Shown here in pieces: positions 1 to 9,058 of a stretch of 15,136 bases of DNA. The stretch spans positions 1 through 15,136 of the forward strand of contig JAGVGS010000097.1 in assembly GCA_020057015.1 (NCBI GenBank), in the 5' to 3' direction. Position numbers and translations under genes: made by a program. This DNA comes from Candidatus Omnitrophota bacterium (lineage in GTDB: Bacteria; Omnitrophota; Gorgyraeia; Aquiviventales; Aquiviventaceae). The notes under the pieces were generated by a model. It did not search any database, was not told where the DNA came from, and was given only the letters and a program-made list of their open reading frames with translations. The stretch's first letter is position 1. Every line of letters begins with the position of its first letter.

Positions 1-163
1 CATCTGGCTGCGCAATCCCTATGTCGACCCCATCAGCCTGCTGCAGGCGCGCTTTCTCAGGCAGCAGCGCGCCGCCCGCGGGGCCCGCGCCAAGAAGGCC
101 TACAGCCGGGTGCTGGCGCTGACGATCAACGGCATTGCCGCCGGCATGCGCCACACCGGATAA
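1..163 (+). CDS. ppc: Phosphoenolpyruvate carboxylase, C-terminal end (partial)
   Basis: Only the last 53 codons are present (reading frame from base 2, stop TAA at 161-163). The translated end contains LRNPYVDPISLLQ followed by LTINGIAAGMRHTG. This is the near-invariant C-terminus of PEP carboxylase, where the 'NGIAAGMR.TG' tail closes the active-site region. The enzyme adds bicarbonate to phosphoenolpyruvate to make oxaloacetate, an anaplerotic cytosolic step. The next gene, gpmA, starts 21 bp later, so the two are probably co-transcribed; both act on lower-glycolysis C3 metabolites. The catalytic residues lie outside the window, so activity cannot be judged. Confidence 0.93.
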   Translation, partial: IWLRNPYVDPISLLQARFLRQQRAARGARAKKAYSRVLALTINGIAAGMRHTG

Positions 164-184
164 GCCACACCAAAGGATACGCTC

Positions 185-931
<747 letters not shown>

Positions 932-950
932 TAGTGCATCAACTTTCTCA

Positions 951-979
951 TTGACACCCGCGGGCCACGGTGTTAGTAT
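951..979 (+). promoter_or_regulatory. rrn operon promoter (sigma70-type)
   Basis: A perfect -35 TTGACA (951-956) and a -10 TAGTAT (974-979) are separated by exactly 17 bp. The expected start is near 986. The stretch upstream of the -35 (931-950) is moderately AT-rich and could act as an UP element. It is the only strong promoter between gpmA and 16S, so it should drive the rRNA operon. The terminator-like hairpin 80 nt downstream is discussed separately. Confidence 0.85.
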
Positions 980-1014
980 TTCACCACGTCATGAACAGCA
1001 GCTTTCGGCTGTTG

Positions 1015-1038
1015 TGAGTTGAAAAGCAAGATAACTCA
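1015..1038 (+). other. Small leader hairpin
   Basis: TGAGTT at 1015-1020 pairs with AACTCA at 1033-1038 across a 12-nt A-rich loop. Just upstream, AACAGC and GCTGTT (about 993-1013) form another stem. Both lie in the transcribed rrn leader between the promoter and the terminator-like hairpin. They could be part of a folded leader or small RNA; function is unknown. Confidence 0.4.
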
Positions 1039-1061
1039 GACGACCTCTTTTGGAGCGCCTT

Positions 1062-1090
1062 GCGCCTTCGGAAGAAGGCGCTCTTTTTTT
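1062..1090 (+). terminator. Intrinsic terminator-like hairpin in the rrn leader
   Basis: GCGCCTTC (1062-1069) and GAAGGCGC (1074-1081) form a perfect 8-bp GC-rich stem closed by the GNRA-type loop GGAA. It is followed by TCTTTTTTT (1082-1090), which is a textbook factor-independent terminator. An alternative stem, GAGCGCCTT (1053-1061) with AAGGCGCTC (1075-1083), uses the same 3' arm, so two mutually exclusive folds exist. It lies downstream of the rrn promoter and upstream of 16S. It may stop read-through from gpmA, end a short leader RNA, or require rRNA antitermination. Confidence 0.75.
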
Positions 1091-1103
1091 ACCCCGAATT
1101 TCC

Positions 1104-1115
1104 CGTTCTTTGACA
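1104..1115 (+). promoter_or_regulatory. boxA-like rRNA antitermination site, leader copy
   Basis: CGTTCTTTGACA closely resembles the boxA core (TGCTCTTTAACA in E. coli), the NusB/NusE (S10) loading site in rRNA leaders. Two related copies occur at 3098-3109 and 3299-3310, before later parts of the operon. It overlaps a TTGACA hexamer, but there is no -10 at the right distance, so I read it as boxA rather than as a promoter. Confidence 0.7.
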
Positions 1116-1140
1116 ATTCAGAGATGTGCTGAACCCCAGA
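1113..1140 (+). other. 16S processing stem, 5' arm
   Basis: These 28 bases pair continuously with 2835-2862, allowing two G-U wobbles, and so bracket the 16S gene. Such long precursor stems are the normal RNase III cleavage sites that release pre-16S. The arm starts within the boxA-like site. Confidence 0.9.
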
Positions 1141-1229
1141 TGTTCGTTTGGAGCTTCACCGGATCACACGAGCAGTACCATCAAATGATTCATCGTGGCG
1201 GCCCGCAAGGGCACGTGCGGTGGACCTTA

Positions 1230-2801
<1,572 letters not shown>

Positions 2802-2834
2802 TAAGGAGCACTGACCGGGTCGCCTCCATTCGAC

Positions 2835-2862
2835 TTTGGGGTTTAGCACATCTCTGAATTGT
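2835..2862 (+). other. 16S processing stem, 3' arm
   Basis: This arm pairs with 1113-1140 over 28 positions (two wobbles), closing the pre-16S loop for RNase III cleavage. Its last base is shared with the -35 hexamer of the internal promoter at 2862-2890. Confidence 0.9.
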
Positions 2863-2890
2863 TGACATTGAAAGGCACCGTGCGTAGAAT
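2862..2890 (+). promoter_or_regulatory. Internal promoter in the 16S-tRNA spacer
   Basis: A perfect TTGACA (2862-2867), a 17-bp spacer and TAGAAT (2885-2890) make a near-consensus sigma70-type promoter inside the rrn operon. Predicted start is about 2897. It could add transcripts for the tRNAs, 23S and 5S, or produce a separate short RNA ending at the hairpin at 2949-2988. Activity is not shown, but the match is as good as that of the main promoter. Confidence 0.65.
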
Positions 2891-2896
2891 GCGAGA

Positions 2897-2990
2897 GCCT
2901 TTGGCCCTCCTCTGACGCGGCTTCCGCGCTAAGCGTCAGCAGGAGCGAAAAAAACGGAGAAGCCGAAAGACGACGCGCTCCGTTTTTTGT
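2897..2990 (+). ncRNA. Candidate small RNA or spacer leader in the rrn operon
   Basis: The segment runs from the predicted start of the internal promoter to a U-rich hairpin. Hairpin A: CTCCTCTGACGC (2907-2918) pairs with 2933-2945 (GCGTCAG and AGGAG around a single bulged C). Hairpin B: A6CGGAG (2949-2959) pairs with CTCCGT6 (2978-2988), an 11-bp stem ending in U residues. Together they look like a compact structured RNA of about 95 nt. I do not recognise a known family; it may simply be spacer structure for processing or antitermination. Confidence 0.35.
2949..2988 (+). terminator. Terminator-like hairpin in the 16S-tRNA spacer
   Basis: The 11-bp stem 2949-2959/2978-2988 has a CGGAG/CTCCG core flanked by an A6 tract on the left and T6 on the right, with an 18-nt loop. 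It is terminator-like on both strands. An alternative pairing of GGAGCG (2942-2947) with CGCTCC (2976-2981) would disrupt it. In a working rrn operon it must be read through, presumably by boxA-dependent antitermination. Confidence 0.5.
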
Positions 2991-3006
2991 TGTCTACAGG
3001 CACTCC

Positions 3007-3082
3007 GGGCCGATAGCTCAGTTAGTAGAGCACCGTGCTGATAACGCGGGGGTCACAGGTGCAATTCCTGTTCGGCCCACCA
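3007..3082 (+). tRNA. tRNA-Ile (anticodon GAT)
   Basis: This is a 76-nt cloverleaf. Acceptor GGGCCGA (3007-3013) pairs with TCGGCCC (3072-3078). The anticodon stem CCGTG/CGCGG encloses loop CTGATAA with GAT at 3040-3042, and the T arm contains the TTC/AAT consensus region. The CCA tail is encoded (3080-3082). It sits in the 16S-23S spacer ahead of tRNA-Ala, the usual order in bacterial rrn operons. Confidence 0.97.
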
Positions 3083-3097
3083 TACTAGCAAGCCCTT

Positions 3098-3109
3098 TGC
3101 TCTTTGAAC
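3098..3109 (+). promoter_or_regulatory. boxA-like site between the two tRNAs
   Basis: TGCTCTTTGAAC is close to E. coli boxA (TGCTCTTTAACA). It lies 16 nt after tRNA-Ile and before tRNA-Ala, the second of three such sites in the operon. It is likely a reloading point for the rRNA antitermination complex. Confidence 0.6.
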
Positions 3110-3139
3110 GAACCGCTCGATAGGGAGTTCCCAAGGCTT

Positions 3140-3212
3140 GGGCCTGTAGCTCAGCTGGGAGAGCGCCTGATTTGCATTCAGGAGGTCAGCGGTTCGATCC
3201 CGCTCAGGTCCA
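3140..3212 (+). tRNA. tRNA-Ala (anticodon TGC)
   Basis: This is a 73-nt cloverleaf up to the discriminator A. Acceptor GGGCCTG (3140-3146) pairs with CAGGTCC (3205-3211) with one G-U pair, the expected range for tRNA-Ala. The anticodon stem CCTGA/TCAGG holds loop TTTGCAT with TGC at 3173-3175, and the T arm has GGTTCGATCC. The bases after the discriminator are CGC, so CCA is not encoded and must be added after transcription, unlike the neighbouring tRNA-Ile. Confidence 0.96.
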
Positions 3213-3298
3213 CGCACTTTGTTACCTGAGGCGGTTGCAGCGCAAACGCTATTGCGCGTTACTTGCTTCCGGAACGAATGGGGGCAACCGGACGCTAG

Positions 3299-3310
3299 CG
3301 CTCTTTGACA
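3299..3310 (+). promoter_or_regulatory. boxA-like site before 23S
   Basis: CGCTCTTTGACA matches the boxA core and lies about 40 nt before 23S, as in many bacterial rrn spacers. It overlaps the start of the 23S processing stem. Confidence 0.7.
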
Positions 3311-3332
3311 ACGATTTTGTCTCGCCGAGAAG
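3306..3332 (+). other. 23S processing stem, 5' arm
   Basis: These 27 bases pair with 7044-7070 with a single C-A mismatch and one wobble, bracketing 23S. This is the expected RNase III processing stem of pre-23S. Confidence 0.9.
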
Positions 3333-3391
3333 TTCTCTTGATAATGTAGTTAAGCTACCAAGAGCTGTCGGTGAATGCCTCGGTTTCGACC

Positions 3392-3423
<32 letters not shown>

Positions 3424-3884
3424 TTCGGGGAGCCGCAAGCAGGCGTTGATCCGAAGATTTCCGAATGGGGTAACCCCGCCGCTTTCATCAGCGGTGACCC
3501 CGTACCCAATAAAATAAGTACGGGGAGCAATACCCGGTGAAGTGAAACATCTCAGTACCCGGAGGTAAAAGACATCAATTGAGATTGCCCTAGTAGCGGC
3601 GAGCGAACGGGCAACAGCCTAAATCCCGGCCGTGCCAAGCGGACACGCGTTGCGGTCGGGAGGTTGCGGGGCTGATGCGGGAGCTCGTGTCTGAGCTCCG
3701 TTTGGCGCTTGCGCATAGCAGAAGGGCCTGGAACGGCCCACCATAGAAGGTGATAGTCCTGTATGCGAAACGCGCTAAGTGCTGAACGGCATCAGTTCCC
3801 AAGTAGCATGAGACACGTGGAACCTCATGCGAAACTGGGGGGACCACCCTCCAAGGCTAAATACGAGTCGAAACCCGATAGTGC

Positions 3885-3918
<34 letters not shown>

Positions 3919-4413
3919 GGAAGGGGAGTGAAATAGAACCTGAAACCGACAGCTTACAAAGCAGTCCGAGCCGGCCGCAAGGTCCGGTGAGGGCGTGCCT
4001 TTTGCATAATGATCCGGCGAGTTATTCGGCCAAGCGAGTCTAACCTGCGTGATGCAGGGCAGGCGCAGCGAAAGCGAGTCCTAATAGGGCGTCTAGCTTG
4101 TTCGAATAGACCCGAAGCTAGGTGATCTAGCCATGACCAGGGCGAACCCTCCGTAACAGGAGGGGGAGGCCCGAACCCGTCATTGTTGAAAAAATGTGGG
4201 ATGAGTTGTGGCTGGGAGCGAAAGACTAATCAAACCTAGTGATAGCTGGTTCTCCCCGAAATAACTCTAGGGTTAGCCTCAGAAGTTCGTCGGTGGGGGT
4301 AGAGCACTGAATGGGCTAAGGACCACACCAGGTTGCTGAACCCAATCAAACTCCGAATACCATCGGCCCATATTCTGGGAGTCAGCCTGTGAGGGATAAA
4401 CTTCATAGACGCG

Positions 4414-4446
<33 letters not shown>

Positions 4447-5329
4447 AAAGTATACGCTAAGTGTTAAAGGATGTCAGGATACTAAGACAGCCGGGATGTT
4501 GGCTTAGAGGCAGCCATCATTTAAAGAGTGCGTAACAGCTCACCGGTCGAGTGTTCTGGCGCCGACAATGATCGGGGCTTAAGCGTATTACCGAAGCTGC
4601 GGCTCGTGCACCTCTTCGGAGGAGCATGGGGGTAGGGGAGCGTTCCGTAGTAGGATGAAGGCGCACCGTTAGGTGCGCTGGACGAGGCGGAAGTGAGAAT
4701 GTCGGAATGAGTAGCGATAAGATCCGCGAGAAACGGATCCGCCGTAAGCCTAAGGGTTCCTGGGGAAGGTTAATCCACCCAGGGTGAGTCGGTCCTAAGC
4801 TAAGGCCGCGAGGCGTCAGCGATGGACATGCCGCTAACATTCGGCAACCACTGTTTAGGCGTTTGACGGGCGATGAGGACGCAGGAAGCTAGGCCATCCG
4901 GGTGTTGGACGTCCCGGTCCGGTGCTATAGCCCGCAAGGGTGAGGGCCCCGGGGAGCTGAGACTACGGTCAAAGCAAACTGGTTGATGCTACGCTGCCTA
5001 GAAAAATCTTCGTCCGGAGTCTACTCGGTGCCCGTACCGCAACCCGACACAGGTAGGCAAGGAGAAAATCCTAAGGCGTTCGAGAGAACCCTCGTTAAGG
5101 AACTCGGCAAACTAGCCCCGTAACTTCGGAATAAGGGGTGCTCTTGGGAGTGAAGCGGTTTACCCGCCAGCTTTCGGGAGTCACAGTAAAGAGGGTCAGC
5201 TGACTGTTTAGCAAAAACACAGGTCCATGCGAAGTCTGATCGACCATGTATATGGACTGACACCTGCCCAATGCTGGAAGGTCAAGGGGATGCGTCATCC
5301 CGCCGCAAGGCAGGAGAAGCGCTGAACTC

Positions 5330-6088
<759 letters not shown>

Positions 6089-6616
6089 GCGCACGAAAGG
6101 TGTAACAAGCTGACCGCTGTCTCAACGAGGGGCTCGGCGAAATTGTGGTCGCAGTGAAGACGCTGCGTGCCCGCATGTAGACGAAAAGACCCTAGAACCT
6201 TCACTGCAATCTGTTATTGAGCATGTGGCCAAGCTGTGTAGGATAGGTGGGAGGCGTTGATCCTCAGGTGCTAGCCTGGGAGGAGCCGACGGTGAAATAC
6301 CACCCTGCTTATTCGCGTGTTCTAACGTCGAATGTCTGAAGCGACACGACGGACCGTGACAGATGGGCAGTTTGACTGGGGCGGTTCCCTCCTAAAGAGT
6401 AACGGAGGGGTCCAAAGGTGCCCTCAGCGCGGTCGGCAATCGCGCGTCGAGTATAAAGGCAAAAGGGCGCTTAACTGTGAGACGTGCATGTCGAACAGAG
6501 ACGAAAGTCGGGCTTAATGATCCGGCGGTGGAAAGTGGAATCGCCGTCGCTCAACGGATAATAGGTACTCTAGGGATAACAGGCTTATCGGTTCCGAGAG
6601 TTCATATCGACGAACC

Positions 6617-6651
<35 letters not shown>

Positions 6652-6689
6652 AGGCTGGAGAAGGTCTCAAGGGTCCGGCTGTTCGCCGG

Positions 6690-6744
<55 letters not shown>

Positions 6745-6864
6745 TCATGTGGGCGCAGGAAGCTTGAGGAGACTAGCCCGTAGTACGAGAGGACCCGGGT
6801 TCACGGACCTCCGATGTACCAGTTGTTCCGCCAGGAGCATCGCTGGGTAGTCGTGTCCGGCATG

Positions 6865-6895
<31 letters not shown>

Positions 6896-7043
6896 CACCT
6901 CCAAGACTAGGCTTCCCGGGGCGCAAGCCCCCTAAAGGCCCCTGGTAGACTACCAGGTTGATAGGCGGCAGGTGTAAGACGCGCGAGCGTTTTAGCTAAG
7001 CCGTACTAATCGGCCGTGAGGCTTGACTGCTTTATCTTTTTAA

Positions 7044-7070
7044 CTTCTTAGCGAGACAAAATCGTTGTCA
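7044..7070 (+). other. 23S processing stem, 3' arm
   Basis: This arm pairs with 3306-3332 over 27 positions (one mismatch, one wobble). It lies 14 nt after the mature 23S end, as expected for an RNase III precursor stem. Confidence 0.9.
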
Positions 7071-7078
7071 TACATAAT

Positions 7079-7105
7079 TGCGCGAGGGTTTGTTCACCTC
7101 GCGCA
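7079..7105 (+). other. Hairpin between 23S and 5S
   Basis: TGCGCGAGG (7079-7087) pairs perfectly with CCTCGCGCA (7097-7105) around a 9-nt loop. It has no U tract, so it is more likely a processing or spacing element for 5S maturation than a terminator. Confidence 0.6.
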
Positions 7106-7112
7106 GCCTTAA

Positions 7113-7231
7113 TGCCTGGTGACCATACCGAGGGGGCCACACCCGATCCCATTCCGAATTCGGCAGTTAAGCCCCTCAGGGCCGATGGTAGTGATACCGC
7201 AAGGTGTCGTGAGAGTAGGTCGTCGCCAGGC
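7113..7231 (+). rRNA. rrf: 5S ribosomal RNA
   Basis: About 119 nt long. The terminal helix is formed by GCCTGGTGACC at the start and GTCGCCAGGC at the end. Loop B/C and helix III are represented by ACCCGATCCCATTCCGAA, a typical bacterial 5S core, and AGAGTAGG precedes the 3' arm. It is the last gene of the rrn operon. The 3' strand of the terminal helix is followed at once by TTTTTCTTTT (7232-7241), which probably terminates transcription. Ends are accurate to about 2 nt. Confidence 0.96.
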
Positions 7232-7241
7232 TTTTTCTTTT
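7232..7241 (+). terminator. U tract after 5S, likely rrn terminator
   Basis: TTTTTCTTTT directly follows the GC-rich 5S terminal helix, a common rrn ending. The following inverted repeat (7237-7401) could form a second hairpin. Confidence 0.5.
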
Positions 7242-7401
7242 CCCCTCCCGCTTCCCCTTTCGACTGCAATCGCACATCGTGGCCTACACCTTAGCGCCGC
7301 TGCGGCTGATGTGCCGCTTTGGGCACACTGCGCCTCGCGGCGCGTCGGTTCGGCTCACGCTGCGCGATTTCGTTACGAAATGGGAAGCGGGAGGGGAAAA
7401 G
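7237..7401. repeat. Long palindromic intergenic element
   Basis: The arms at 7237-7262 and 7376-7401 are 26 bp and complementary at all but one position. They enclose 113 bp in which AATCGC (about 7267-7272) and GCGATT (about 7364-7369) extend the symmetry. The right arm overlaps a small palindrome, ATTTCG-TTA-CGAAAT (7367-7381). It has no coding potential I trust. It resembles a non-autonomous repeat (MITE-like or REP-like), but no target duplication is evident. Confidence 0.6.
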
Positions 7402-7440
7402 TTGAGTCAGAGACGTTTTGAGTTCAGCTTGCGTTTCGTG

Positions 7441-7475
7441 GTTTCGCGACGAAACGAGGCAGGGGTGGGGAAAAG
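7441..7475 (+). repeat. Diverged second copy of the palindrome plus G-tract unit
   Basis: GTTTCG-CGA-CGAAAC (7441-7455) followed by a G-rich run ending GGGGAAAAG repeats the layout of 7367-7401. About 25 of 35 positions agree, 74 bp downstream. It ends 10 bp before the PIN gene start. This suggests that the intergenic region consists of a tandem, genome-dispersed repeat type. Confidence 0.5.
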
Positions 7476-7485
7476 CTAGGATCGA

Positions 7486-8031
7486 ATGTTAAGCTCAGGA
7501 ATTCTTACAGCACTTGATTCACAAGCAGCGTCATTCTTGATGGAAGCAACCTCAGGTAGGTACCATCCGGAGGCTGATTCTGATAATCAGGTTAAGCAAC
7601 AACGAGTTGCATTGATCCGTCTATTTATATACAGCCGGAATGAATTCCGTCGTGGTGTGGTTGTGGATACCGAGATCGATGCGATAAAAGACCCCCAGAA
7701 GCGTAGAATCCATGAAGGGGTACCTGTACTTATTGGACCTATTGGACAATTAGATGAGGTACGCGTGAAAGCGAGGAGTCGGGACTTGCAGCAGCACTAT
7801 CCAAACAACGTTAATGACTGCAGGATTGTAGCTGAAGCAGAATGCGGCCAGATTGAGCAACTTGTCAGCTTTGATCGAGACCTGAAGCGTAGGTTAAGTC
7901 CTCATACGAGCGTTCGAATTATGACACCCGTAGAGTGCTGGAACGTGGCTAATATATCAAAAGGCTCCAAGCCAGTATGGCGGCCCGCACCAGGCAATCC
8001 ACTTGCATCTCAGAGCTGGTGGTGCTGGTAA
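7486..8031 (+). CDS. PIN-domain protein (putative ribonuclease)
   Basis: The protein has 181 residues. PIN-like layout: an N-terminal acidic residue in TALDSQAASFL (D11), an acidic cluster DTEID (61-65), NDCRIVAEAE with D111, VSFDRDL with D130 and D132, and a closing IMTPVECW (145-152). PIN nucleases bind Mg2+ or Mn2+ with such Asp/Glu residues and cleave RNA; many are VapC-type toxins. No antitoxin-like gene is next to it; its partner is a membrane protein starting 5 bp after its stop. The codons are clearly more AT-rich than in all flanking protein genes, suggesting lateral acquisition. The Shine-Dalgarno is weak (AGGA at 7478-7481). The C-terminal 30 residues, ending SWWCW, lie beyond the domain. 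The family call is from motif reading only and could be wrong. Confidence 0.6.
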   Translation: MLSSGILTALDSQAASFLMEATSGRYHPEADSDNQVKQQRVALIRLFIYSRNEFRRGVVVDTEIDAIKDPQKRRIHEGVPVLIGPIGQLDEVRVKARSRDLQQHYPNNVNDCRIVAEAECGQIEQLVSFDRDLKRRLSPHTSVRIMTPVECWNVANISKGSKPVWRPAPGNPLASQSWWCW

Positions 8032-8035
8032 GGAT

Positions 8036-8497
8036 ATGGGGCCCGTACTCCGATATTTGGCAACCATCATCGCCAAGATTAGAAATCATCGATTTTGGGG
8101 CCTTACATTGATTGCTTGGTGGTTGATTCTGCAAGGCACATTTGTTGTATTGTTATTTTCATTTGCAATCATTGGTGGCACACATCCGGGAGCTTTGATT
8201 GCTATGCTTGCTGCGGCTGTTCCAATGCTATTTTCAGGCATTCGACTGAGGCAGAGGATTTCCTGGGGATGGTATGGGGCAGTTTTTGTTATTGGTCTGG
8301 AATTTGCTAATGTGACCATGCAGAGCGTGCAAGGAGTGATCGAGATTCTCAAAGCTCCGGTTGAAGTGCTTGAAGCTCCCCGCGGCGAATACTTATCTAG
8401 TCTGTTTTGGGGTGATTTCTTTTGGTTGGGATTCGTTAATGCTGTTTTCCTAATCTATTTGTCTCGCCCTACTGTTCGTCAAGAATGTAGAGTGTAG
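8036..8497 (+). CDS. Small integral membrane protein, unknown function
   Basis: I do not recognise the family. From ATG 8036 the protein has 153 residues with about four hydrophobic segments near 20-48, 52-69, 77-97 and 124-143. A basic patch (RLRQR, 70-74) precedes the third segment, and the C-terminus is short and polar. It starts 5 bp after the PIN gene stop, so translation is probably coupled. AAGGA lies too close to the ATG to be a good ribosome site; an in-frame TTG at 8003 would give 11 more residues but seems less likely. The base composition is AT-rich like the PIN gene and unlike the operon downstream, so the two were probably acquired together. A membrane partner or toxin-like role is speculation. 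Confidence 0.6.
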   Translation: MGPVLRYLATIIAKIRNHRFWGLTLIAWWLILQGTFVVLLFSFAIIGGTHPGALIAMLAAAVPMLFSGIRLRQRISWGWYGAVFVIGLEFANVTMQSVQGVIEILKAPVEVLEAPRGEYLSSLFWGDFFWLGFVNAVFLIYLSRPTVRQECRV

Positions 8498-8523
8498 GGA
8501 AAGGGGAGGCTGGGAAATTGGGG
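8497..8523 (+). other. Potential G-quadruplex motif at the island boundary
   Basis: Four G runs of 3, 4, 3 and 4 (8497-8499, 8503-8506, 8512-8514, 8520-8523) separated by 3, 5 and 5 nt meet the simple G4 rule. It starts within the stop of the AT-rich membrane gene and precedes the GYD Shine-Dalgarno. It may be a chance purine-rich run. Confidence 0.4.
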
Positions 8524-8561
8524 ACGGCTCTGAGTGTTGCAGGGCGAGGGAGGAGGGGCGG

Positions 8562-8852
8562 ATGGCGCAGCATGTGGTGCTGGCGAAGTTTACGGACCAG
8601 GGGATTCGAGGCGTGAAGGACACGCCCAAGCGCGCGCAGGCGTTTCGCGCAACAGCAAAGACGATGGGGATAACCATCAAGGAGATCTATTGGACCCTGG
8701 GCCAGTATGACGTCATCTTGACGATGGAGGCACCCCAGGATGAGCTGGTGGCCGCGCTGATGTTCAAAGTCGGCGCCCTGGGTAACCTAACCTCGCAGAC
8801 GCTGCGCGCGTTCAGCGAAGCCGAGATCGGGGCCATTGCCGCCAAGGTGTGA
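8562..8852 (+). CDS. GYD-domain protein
   Basis: This 96-residue protein of the GYD family (Pfam) is a small ferredoxin-fold-like domain found alone in many bacteria, with no firmly established biochemical role. The signature is clear: VLAKFTDQGIR near the start, VKDTPKRAQAF (18-28) and EIYWTLGQYDV with the G-x-Y-D core at 47-50, then EAPQDE. Its length equals the family's. A good Shine-Dalgarno (AGGAGGGG, 8551-8558) precedes the ATG. It is the first gene of a run of closely packed genes: the next start codon follows 5 bp after its stop. Its composition is GC-rich, in contrast with the membrane gene just upstream, so 8498-8561 marks the boundary between the two regions. Confidence 0.9.
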   Translation: MAQHVVLAKFTDQGIRGVKDTPKRAQAFRATAKTMGITIKEIYWTLGQYDVILTMEAPQDELVAALMFKVGALGNLTSQTLRAFSEAEIGAIAAKV

Positions 8853-8857
8853 GGACG

Positions 8858-9058
8858 ATGCCGTGTAATCTGAACAAGACGGATCGCGGGATTCGGGTGG
8901 TGTTGGGGATCGTGCTGCTCGGGATAGCGGCGTATTTCAGGAGCGGCTGGGGATGGCTGGCAGCCGTGGCCGGAGTGGCGCTGTTGTGGAATGCGGTAGC
9001 GGGGTTCTGTGGAGCCTACCACCTGCTTGGGATCTCGACCTACAAGCGGAATAGATGA
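8858..9058 (+). CDS. DUF2892 family small membrane protein
   Basis: The protein has 66 residues. MPCNLNKTDRGIRVVLGI opens like the inner-membrane domain of YgaP and other DUF2892 proteins, followed by two hydrophobic segments (about 12-27 and 30-47) and the closing motif GFCGAYHLLGISTYK with C51. Such proteins are thought to sit in the inner membrane as a two-helix hairpin; their role is unknown, though some are fused to rhodanese domains. I chose ATG 8858 because GAGG lies 3 nt upstream and the typical family start is MxxN; an upstream GTG at 8849 is possible. Its stop overlaps the FkbM start (ATGA 9055-9058), so the two are translationally coupled. Confidence 0.8.
   Translation: MPCNLNKTDRGIRVVLGIVLLGIAAYFRSGWGWLAAVAGVALLWNAVAGFCGAYHLLGISTYKRNR

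Noticed and set aside
1110..1138. TTGACA in the leader as a second rrn promoter
   Set aside because: No -10-like hexamer lies 16-18 bp downstream; the hexamer is part of the boxA-like site and the 16S processing arm.
7048..7479. Open frames over 5S and the following palindrome
   Set aside because: They cross 5S and the inverted repeat, and the apparent peptides are low-complexity and repeat-derived with no Shine-Dalgarno.
7486..8497. Classic vapBC toxin-antitoxin pair
   Set aside because: The partner of the PIN gene is a multi-pass membrane protein, not a DNA-binding antitoxin, and follows rather than precedes it.
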